A DNA stretch of 42,722 nt from a virus: positions 1 to 42,722 of IMG/VR virus record IMGVR_UViG_3300026116_000062; one strand, given 5' to 3'. Each line of letters opens with the position of its first letter. Positions within the stretch are counted from its first letter, which is position 1. Shown here in pieces: positions 37,316 to 42,722 of the stretch. The notes under the pieces are model-generated. The model worked only from the letters and a program-made list of their open reading frames with translations. It did no database searches and was not told where the DNA came from. The position numbers were made by a program, and so were the translations under genes.

Positions 37316-38061
37316 CAGATCACCGTTCCGGTGTGGCCCGATGCGGTCATCGTGCCGTGGTCGTGCGTGTGGGTCGGGCCGAGGTTCTTGCCGGCGACCG
37401 TCAGAGTCGTGGAGACATTCACGGTAGGCGCGTCGACCTCGGTTGCCGAGACAGTTCCACTGGCGTCGATGTCTCCGGTTGCCGTAACCGTGGGCGTGTC
37501 CAGCAGGATCCCGGCCGATGCGATCAGAGAGATCGACGGCGCCGTCAGGGTGATTGACGGCGCGTCAAGCTTGATCGCCGTCGGCGACGTGATCTGGATG
37601 CCCGCCGCGAAGAACTGCACGAATTGCGACGGCACGCCGTTCAGCAACCCGCCGAGGTAGAGACCATCGGCCATGTCGAACTGCCGCGAGCTTCCCGGAT
37701 TCGCTTGTCCCTTGTTCGCGATGGCGCTCGAGCTGTCGCGATCGGCGAAGACCGCGACACCGAGATCTCCAACGACCGGGTCAAGGATGATCGCGTTCGC
37801 CCCACCCTGCATCCGCATGTAGGGGCACTTGTAGATCGTGCCGTGCGGCACCGCCTGCCCGATGCCGTCCACCTGGTTGACCAGCGGCTGAATGTCGACC
37901 GTTCCGCTCGGCTCGAGGCTGCCGTCATTCGTGACGCCCATCACCTTGACCAGCTTGGCGGTCGCGGTGCCGCTCAGGAGCGCGCGCACCAGGAACGAGA
38001 CCGCATTGAACTCCGACGACGCCGACGCGGGCCGCTGGTTGGAGTTGTACCCGCTAGACAT
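37315..38061 (-). CDS. baseplate spike protein (Gp138/gpV-like, 248 aa)
   Basis: The N-terminal OB-fold part (LVKVMGVTNDGSLEPSGTVD; VPHGTIYKCPYMRMQGGANA; DPVVGDLGVAVFADRD) fits the Gp138 N-terminal domain of membrane-piercing spikes. A beta-prism-like stem with repeated T, A, S, I and V turns follows (about 150-220), ending in THTHDHG, a histidine pattern that can bind metal at the tip. Pierces the outer membrane during injection. Confidence 0.85.
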   Translation of the reverse strand: MSSGYNSNQRPASASSEFNAVSFLVRALLSGTATAKLVKVMGVTNDGSLEPSGTVDIQPLVNQVDGIGQAVPHGTIYKCPYMRMQGGANAIILDPVVGDLGVAVFADRDSSSAIANKGQANPGSSRQFDMADGLYLGGLLNGVPSQFVQFFAAGIQITSPTAIKLDAPSITLTAPSISLIASAGILLDTPTVTATGDIDASGTVSATEVDAPTVNVSTTLTVAGKNLGPTHTHDHGTMTASGHTGTVI

Positions 38062-38923
38062 TCAGGGCCGCCCCACTGAAGTGGGTGAACCACGCGCCGC
38101 CCGGGTCCTCGCTCGCGAGCTCGTGCGACAGGTTGAACACCTGCCACGTGCCGTTTGCGACCTCGAGACTGCTCTGCACTTGCACCTTGCCGCCGGGCCG
38201 GAGCAGCGGGTTGAACTCAGTCGTGACCTCGATGCCGTAGACGCCCGTCGAGTAGTTAGGGTAGCCGATCATCCCGGTGTCGGGCGAGATCAGCGGGATC
38301 TGCGCGCCGCGCGCGCCGCCCACCGGGAAGATCGCGAGCGTCTTGTCGTCGATCACGTAGTCGAAGACCGCGCGACCAGCGTCCGCGCACTTGCGGATCT
38401 GCTCGAGCGGCGAGCCGGGAAAGTACGGCGTGGACAGCTGCATCGAAACGCCGTTGTTCTCGAAGTCCAGGCCGGCCAGGTGGGCCAGGTTCTGCATCAC
38501 AACCGCCGCGTCTGCCGTGCCGGTGTAGCTGGTCGGCGGAACGGTCTGAACCGCGGCAAACGCTCCAGCCTGGGCGAGCACCATCAGCGCCGAGTCGGGC
38601 GCGGTGTTGAGCATGATCTGGCCGATCATGACTTGGCCCTGGAAGACCGTCGCCATGCCGTTGACGTCATCGCCGGCCGACACGATGACCGTGTTCTTGC
38701 GCACAGCCATGGTCGCCTGGTTCAGCGACGACAGCTGGTTGAGCAGCGATGGCGTCAGGCCCTCGATGCGCAGCTGAGCCTCGCCCATGCCGGGGCCGAA
38801 GACCTTGTCGATCCGAGCGTGAACGCGCAGGCCCGAGCAGGTGACGGTGTTGGTGCCGGACTCTCCGAACGACCCCGTTCCCAGCTGAAACGTGATGTCT
38901 ATCTTGCGCTTGAGGAAGCTCAC
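38054..38923 (-). CDS. baseplate hub protein (gpD/late-control-like, 289 aa)
   Basis: A tail hub protein that connects the tail tube to the spike. GTG start (SFLKRKIDITFQLGTGSFGE). Recognisable segments are SSLNQATMAVRKNTVIVSAG, GQVMIGQIMLNTAP, and SPLEQIRKCADAGRAVFDYV with IDDKTLAIFPVGGARG, as in gpD-like proteins. It overlaps the spike gene by 8 bases and the upstream plug gene by 4. Confidence 0.8.
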   Translation of the reverse strand: MSFLKRKIDITFQLGTGSFGESGTNTVTCSGLRVHARIDKVFGPGMGEAQLRIEGLTPSLLNQLSSLNQATMAVRKNTVIVSAGDDVNGMATVFQGQVMIGQIMLNTAPDSALMVLAQAGAFAAVQTVPPTSYTGTADAAVVMQNLAHLAGLDFENNGVSMQLSTPYFPGSPLEQIRKCADAGRAVFDYVIDDKTLAIFPVGGARGAQIPLISPDTGMIGYPNYSTGVYGIEVTTEFNPLLRPGGKVQVQSSLEVANGTWQVFNLSHELASEDPGGAWFTHFSGAALNV

Positions 38924-39219
38924 AGGTCGCCTGCCTCGAGGTAGAACAGCAGGAAGCGCGAGCCCAAGCCGGGGGCGGACGGATCCGCCGTGCCCTGCGT
39001 GTCCGAGAACATCAGGTCGCCGACGAAGCCGAGGTAGGCGTCGATCACGATGCGCGTGAGGTTGCGGCACGCCACGCCGCCGATGACCAGAGCGTCGTTG
39101 ACGTACAGGTCGCAGAACAGCCCCGTCGATCGCGTCTTGAGGTCGATTCGGCACGACTGGCCGCCGAGCGTGATCGTCAGGGTTTGCGAGACGACGTCGA
39201 TGATGGGGACAATCTGCAT
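38920..39219 (-). CDS. baseplate plug-type protein (99 aa)
   Basis: Begins MQIVPIIDVVSQTLTITLGG. The pattern LGGQSCRIDLKTRSTGLFCD...GGVACRNLTRIVID is typical of the small beta-rich baseplate plug family (DUF6983-like) found between the hub and the Dit-like protein in myophages. The start at 39219 follows the upstream gene's stop within a few bases. Confidence 0.75.
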   Translation of the reverse strand: MQIVPIIDVVSQTLTITLGGQSCRIDLKTRSTGLFCDLYVNDALVIGGVACRNLTRIVIDAYLGFVGDLMFSDTQGTADPSAPGLGSRFLLFYLEAGDL

Positions 39220-39220
39220 C

Positions 39221-39892
39221 TCAGCCACCCGTCGGAGCGCCAACAGCTGCGGCCGGGGCCAGGGCCTTGCGCACCGGCGCCGTCTGCGCCGAGGTCGGCG
39301 TCACCGGCTGCTTCGTACCGGCGTTGACCGGGTCAGCGCTCGCCGTCGCCTTGGGGCTGGTGATTGCCGCCACGGGGGCGACTGCGGCGCCGCCGGCGGT
39401 CGTGGTGAACACCGGCGCGGACGCCTGGCGGATCTCCTCGAACATCACTTCGACGGTCAGCAGAGTGACACCCTGCCGCGCCGATCGCTGGATGCTGTAG
39501 CCGATGATGTTCGCGTTCAGGTACGACTTCTCGGGCATGACGATGTCGTACAGATTCAGCGACTGCTTTGCCGTTTCCAGCGCATCCAGGAATGCCGCGC
39601 GCTCGCTCTCGTTGCCGCCCTTGGTCATGAGCACGCGCGACTCGAGCGGCGCCTGCACCTTGTTGTAGGACTGGAAGGCGCCCTTCTCCTGCGGCGCGTT
39701 CGTGACGCGCGCGGAGGCCTTGAGCTCGACGCGGACGATCGAGTCGGCCTCGATGGCGATCGCTCCGTCCAGGTAGATCCCCCATGCCGGCACGCGCGAC
39801 GACGGCTGGATCGCCGGCGAGTCGGAAGTCAGCAGCGTTTCAGCCGGCGGCTCCGATACAGGATCGAGAAGCGCGGGGACCCCGGCGGCCAT
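39221..39892 (-). CDS. phage tail/baseplate protein (223 aa)
   Basis: The N-terminal part WGIYLDGAIAIEADSIVRVE and the region SYNKVQAPLESRVLMTKGGN match a conserved family (DUF6046-like) found between tape measure and baseplate genes, with a predicted LysM/Dit-like role in joining tail tip and baseplate. The C-terminal 60 residues are alanine-, proline- and threonine-rich and probably disordered. The ATG overlaps the tape-measure stop by one base. Confidence 0.7.
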   Translation of the reverse strand: MAAGVPALLDPVSEPPAETLLTSDSPAIQPSSRVPAWGIYLDGAIAIEADSIVRVELKASARVTNAPQEKGAFQSYNKVQAPLESRVLMTKGGNESERAAFLDALETAKQSLNLYDIVMPEKSYLNANIIGYSIQRSARQGVTLLTVEVMFEEIRQASAPVFTTTAGGAAVAPVAAITSPKATASADPVNAGTKQPVTPTSAQTAPVRKALAPAAAVGAPTGG

Positions 39893-41547
39893 CAGGACAC
39901 TCCGCGGCTGGCCTGTGAGGCCAGGGAGAAGTTGCGCAGCTCGCGGGTTGATTCCTGAGCCACTCCACGGGGGTCGGTGCTCTTGATGTTGAAGTGCGCC
40001 TCAATGTGCGTGGTCGAAGCACCCGCGCCGGCGCGCTGCATCGAGAGCGCCATGCCGGCGTTGATCTGCTCCGTGCTGATCCGCCCTGCCCCGACCTCTT
40101 GCGTGGTCATCGCGGCAATGAGGCCGCGCAGCTGGTTCGCATCGTTCAGGTTCAGGTGCGCGTTGGCATCCACGCCAAGGGCGCGCGCCACCGCGGCGAC
40201 ATACCCGTTGGTGTCGTTGTGGTCGCTCGCCGGCGCCCAGGTACTGACGATGCCGCGGACGGTGTCGTTGCCGCGCGCCGCGTAGCGCTGAAGCTGGTCG
40301 TCCATCGCGGCGATGCCCTCGGCCATGGAGCCGAAGGCGGCGAACCGGCCCGCGCGCGTGGCGCCCGCCTGGCCGGCGAAGTTCAGGTTGCCGGGGTTGT
40401 TGTTGCGGATCCCGACCGGCGAGCCAGTTGCACCGGCCGCGGCCCGCTGGACGTGCACCGGCGCGTTGTAGTCGTTCTTGTCGAACAGGCTGTAAGCCTT
40501 GTCCGCGAGCCAGTCAGACAGCCCCATCTTGCTCAGGGCGGTCCCGATAAGCCAACCACCCGACAGCGCTGCGCCCAACAGGCCCAGCCGGCCCAGCAGC
40601 GCGCCGACCGCGCCGCCCATCGTCGCCAGGTTGCCGCTGAACTGCGCTGCGAACGACGCGATGCTGTAGCCCTTGAGAAGCAGGATAGCCGACCCCAGGC
40701 CGCCCATCAGGCCGATGGACACTGGAACGTGATCCTCCATCCAGAGGAGCATGTCCTTGAGACCGCCGAGCACTCCGTTCAGGAGCGGACTGAACTCCGT
40801 CGACACCTTGCGGCCGAAGCCGGTCAGCGTCTCGGTCAGATTCGTCCAGGCCTCGTTGCGGTCGACCGCCGACTTGCGATCGGCCTCGGTCTCGATGTTC
40901 ATCGCCCGCTGGGTCTTGAGCATCTCCTCGAGCGCGCGATCTGTCTGCACGAGGATGGTCAAGCCCTCCTCGCTGAAGCCGGCCATCTGTCCCAGGCGCT
41001 GCGCGTCGGGGCCGCTGAGCTTGCGCATGGCGTCGCGCATCATCAGCAGGCGCTGCGTGTAGCTGGTCGACTTGTCCATGACCTTGGACAGGTCAAGGCC
41101 TGCGCGCACCAGCGGGCTGAAAGAGCCGGAGCCGCCGTTGAGCTTGAAGTCCTCCATCATGGCGTTGACGCCACGAAACAGGCTGTCAGCATCGCTCGTC
41201 TGGCCGCCCAGCCGACGCGCCACGCCTTCCCAGGCGGACAGCTCTTCGGTCGTGACGCTCAGGTTCTTGGCCAGGCGCCCGACCGCGACGTCGCTGGCCG
41301 TGATGTAGGCAAGGAACTCCTTGCCGGCCACGGCAGCGACGACCGCGGCGGTGATCTCGAGGATCCCGTCGCGCACTTTCTTGTACGACTCGGCGGTCTT
41401 CTTGGCCGCGCCGTCGATGTCCTTCTGCGCCTTGTCGGCTGCCTTGGCCGTCTTCTCCAGCGAGTCCTTGGCCTCCTTCTGACCCTTGGTGACGCCCGAG
41501 GCGTCAAGGCCGATCTTGATGAGGAGGCTGTCGATGAAGTTGGGCAT
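39892..41547 (-). CDS. tail tape measure protein with C-terminal muralytic-like domain (551 aa)
   Basis: Sets tail length. The N-terminal coiled coil (GVTKGQKEAKDSLEKTAKAA), hydrophobic segments near 278-300 and 318-340 (SIGLMGGLGSAILLLKGYSI; LGAALSGGWLIGTALSKM) and a C-terminal domain at about 376-485 beginning GIRNNNPGNLNF are visible. NNNPGN is typical of structural transglycosylase-like domains in tape measure proteins that locally cut peptidoglycan. At 551 residues it is rather short for a myovirus, implying a short tail. Confidence 0.88.
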   Translation of the reverse strand: MPNFIDSLLIKIGLDASGVTKGQKEAKDSLEKTAKAADKAQKDIDGAAKKTAESYKKVRDGILEITAAVVAAVAGKEFLAYITASDVAVGRLAKNLSVTTEELSAWEGVARRLGGQTSDADSLFRGVNAMMEDFKLNGGSGSFSPLVRAGLDLSKVMDKSTSYTQRLLMMRDAMRKLSGPDAQRLGQMAGFSEEGLTILVQTDRALEEMLKTQRAMNIETEADRKSAVDRNEAWTNLTETLTGFGRKVSTEFSPLLNGVLGGLKDMLLWMEDHVPVSIGLMGGLGSAILLLKGYSIASFAAQFSGNLATMGGAVGALLGRLGLLGAALSGGWLIGTALSKMGLSDWLADKAYSLFDKNDYNAPVHVQRAAAGATGSPVGIRNNNPGNLNFAGQAGATRAGRFAAFGSMAEGIAAMDDQLQRYAARGNDTVRGIVSTWAPASDHNDTNGYVAAVARALGVDANAHLNLNDANQLRGLIAAMTTQEVGAGRISTEQINAGMALSMQRAGAGASTTHIEAHFNIKSTDPRGVAQESTRELRNFSLASQASRGVS

Positions 41548-41550
41548 GGA

Positions 41551-42158
41551 TCAGTCCCGCGCCTTGGCGGCGAGCTCTTCGTTCCGGCGCTGCACCGTCA
41601 TGACTTCGAGGAAGTCGAACAGGTCGCGCGAGCCGTAGACCGTCTGGAGTTCATGCAGCGTCGCCAGCCGCAGCGGGCTCGCGATGACGGCCGAGATCGT
41701 CAGGGGCACGTTCACGCACTGGGCGAAGCGGATGCCGTCGGCGCCGCCGAGACCGAAGTCGTCGATTTCGAGAGCTCGGCGCGTGCGAAAAAACCGGTGT
41801 GCACCTCGAACACCTCCTTGCGGAGCTGGAGACGCGTGGCGACCTCTTCGATGTCGTCGGGCATCAGCCCGCGAACGATGCCGGCGCTGGAGACAACGGA
41901 CACGCAGCCCATCATCTCGTCCAGCAGGGGCTTGGCGGTCGCGTAGTCCGCGCCGGCCAGGGCCTTGAAGCCCAGGATGGCGATGCCAGCCAGCGACTCG
42001 GGAATGCCGTCGGGCACCTCGACGCCGCCCTTGGCGATGGCCATGAGCGCGCGGATGGCCCAGTCTTCAGCCGCCGCCGCGGACATCTCGGTCACGCGGA
42101 AGGTCTTGCCCTTGTCGCGCCCCTCGGCCGCGATGGTGATGTCGGCGTGGTTGCGCAT
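41551..42158 (-). CDS. tail assembly chaperone, -1 frameshift product (about 202 aa)
   Basis: After codon 124 a -1 slip on T_TTT_TTC (41793-41787) continues as RTRRALEIDDFGLGGADGIR and ends at the TGA at 41551-41553, just ahead of the tape measure ATG. The extension (FAQCVNVPLTISAVIASPLR; DLFDFLEVMTVQRRNEELAA) reads as a well-formed protein with no start codon of its own. By analogy with phage E/E' or G/GT proteins, the long form binds the tape measure while the short form coats tail components. Frameshifting is inferred from the sequence. Confidence 0.8.
41712..42158 (-). CDS. tail assembly chaperone, zero-frame product (148 aa)
   Basis: Begins MRNHADITIAAEGRDKGKTF (ATG overlaps the tube stop as TAATG). 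A mainly helical protein (DWAIRALMAIAKGGVEVPDG; ALAGADYATAKPLLDEMMGC) ends soon after the slippery site with SKSTTSVSAAPTASASPSA, a low-complexity end expected for the unshifted form. Position between tail tube and tape measure is the classical chaperone locus. Confidence 0.8.
   Translation of the reverse strand: MRNHADITIAAEGRDKGKTFRVTEMSAAAAEDWAIRALMAIAKGGVEVPDGIPESLAGIAILGFKALAGADYATAKPLLDEMMGCVSVVSSAGIVRGLMPDDIEEVATRLQLRKEVFEVHTGFFARAELSKSTTSVSAAPTASASPSA
41787..41793 (-). promoter_or_regulatory. programmed -1 frameshift slippery site
   Basis: Minus-strand heptamer T_TTT_TTC, in zero frame at codons 123-124 of the chaperone gene. It fits the X_XXY_YYZ rule, and the -1 frame stays open for 78 codons to the tape measure start. 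Confidence 0.85.
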
Positions 42159-42595
42159 TACTGCGGCGCCCCCACGACGCGCTCCCACTCGATGGTGAAC
42201 TTGCGGCCCTGCAGCACCTTCTTGGCGTCGGGCATCTGGTTGTATTCCTTGAGCGTACCGTTGCTCATCGTCCAGACCTTGCCGTTGACGCCCAGCGAGC
42301 GCAGGGTGATCTGGCCATCGGCGCGGAACGTCTCCTGCGCCTGGAGCTCGGCGTTGATCCAGGTGTCGAGCAGCTCGCACGACGGGGAGTCGGGCAGCAG
42401 CGCGAAGGTCTGCGATCGCATGGTCGGGACGAAGCCAGCGGTCTTGCGGCCGTCGGCGCCCATCACCGTCTCGGCGTGGGTGGCCATCGCCATGTCGAAG
42501 ATGTCTTCGGCCATGAAGCCTTCGAGCTGGATGGGGGTGTCGTACAGGCCGGCGACGGTCAGCGTGACGATCGCGTTTGCCGAGGTGATGCTCAT
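42158..42595 (-). CDS. tail tube protein (DUF3277-like, 145 aa)
   Basis: Begins MSITSANAIVTLTVAGLYDT. The pattern PIQLEGFMAEDIFDMAMATH...TETVMGADGRKTAGFVP is characteristic of the DUF3277 tube proteins of myophages, with SQTFALLPDSPSCELLDTWI and a C-terminal beta region. It forms the inner tube of the contractile tail. The start at 42595 has GGAG 6 bases upstream and was preferred over ATG 42613. Confidence 0.85.
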   Translation of the reverse strand: MSITSANAIVTLTVAGLYDTPIQLEGFMAEDIFDMAMATHAETVMGADGRKTAGFVPTMRSQTFALLPDSPSCELLDTWINAELQAQETFRADGQITLRSLGVNGKVWTMSNGTLKEYNQMPDAKKVLQGRKFTIEWERVVGAPQ

Positions 42596-42612
42596 GCGAG
42601 GCTCCAAATGCA

Positions 42613-42640
42613 CACGGCCACCCGGGTGTGGTGGCCGTTG
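42613..42640. other. hairpin between sheath and tube genes
   Basis: ACGGCCAC and GTGGCCGT form an 8-bp stem around a 9-base loop in the gap between sheath stop and tube start. No T-run follows, so it is not a classical terminator. It may slow polymerase or protect the tube mRNA. Confidence 0.45.
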
Positions 42641-42658
42641 AGGCGTTGAGGTGGCGGG

Positions 42659-42722
42659 TTACTGGACTTCGACCGACGCGAGCGTGATCTGGTTGACCGA
42701 GCCGCCGTCCATGTACCAGAGG
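42659..42722 (-). CDS. tail sheath protein, C-terminal end only
   Basis: Only the last 20 residues are in the window (LWYMDGGSVNQITLASVEVQ), and the gene continues past the right edge. The motif LWYMDGGS...I.LAS is the C-terminal end of DUF3383-type contractile sheath proteins, and the tube gene follows as expected. Confidence 0.65.
   Translation of the reverse strand, partial: LWYMDGGSVNQITLASVEVQ

Noticed and set aside
39994-41946. 650-aa plus-strand open frame
   Set aside because: Opposite the tape measure and chaperone genes, with no recognisable motifs.
1-42722. CRISPR arrays, insertion sequences, rRNA genes, reverse transcriptase, terminase, portal or capsid genes
   Set aside because: Looked for and not seen. 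No regularly spaced repeats, transposase motifs, RT catalytic motif (YxDD) or head-gene signatures in any plausible frame.

Overview
The window is continuous DNA of a tailed temperate bacteriophage with a contractile tail (myovirus morphology), very rich in G+C (about two thirds by eye). The host is probably a high-GC proteobacterium, most likely of the beta or gamma class; this is inferred from GC content, from the type of lysis genes (Rz/Rz1 spanins, so a Gram-negative host) and from the families present, not from a database match.

Layout. (1) 1-6224, minus strand: an early operon whose first gene is a Cro/YdaS-like regulator, followed by a GIY-YIG-like protein, a run of three tiny membrane proteins, an HTH protein, a DUF5131 (Gp37/Gp68) protein, an SNF2-like helicase and an SPPF-type DNA methyltransferase. 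(2) 6225-7765: the immunity region. A divergent operator region and a second early promoter carry the same 13-bp palindromic operator in the same geometry. A CI-like repressor without a protease domain is transcribed rightwards with two small genes and ends at a terminator. (3) 7766-22173, plus strand: a long early operon of small, translationally coupled genes, an ERF/YqaJ recombination pair, a KTSC protein, a diversity-generating-retroelement (DGR) target cassette, a highly structured RNA resembling a C4 antisense RNA ahead of an HNH-type gene, a PAPS-reductase-like gene, an excisionase and a tyrosine integrase. (4) 22174-23735: the probable attP region, one orphan gene, six tRNA genes and two promoters whose spacers hold palindromes. 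(5) 23753-42722, minus strand: late genes read right to left. These are sheath (end only), tail tube, frameshifted tail-assembly chaperone, tape measure, baseplate and hub, spike, gp25, baseplate J, DUF2612, fibre and tailspike genes, then lysis genes (GH19 endolysin, holin candidates, embedded Rz/Rz1), a metallophosphoesterase, an HNH-like gene, a dATP/dGTP diphosphohydrolase-like gene and a membrane protein.

How it works together. The CI-like and Cro-like proteins probably compete for the shared operators and so control both early operons. Terminase, portal, capsid and replication genes are not visible and should lie outside the window, so this is a partial genome.

The most notable feature is a pair of tandem DUF1566-like genes (14277-15207). 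Their last 87 bases differ at 13 positions, all in codon positions 1 or 2, none in position 3, and all compatible with adenine-directed mutagenesis. An Avd-like remnant follows, but no template repeat or reverse transcriptase is present in the window. Directly downstream is a three-way-junction RNA with two 7-nt loop sequences complementary to downstream sites, one of which covers the ribosome binding site of the next gene.
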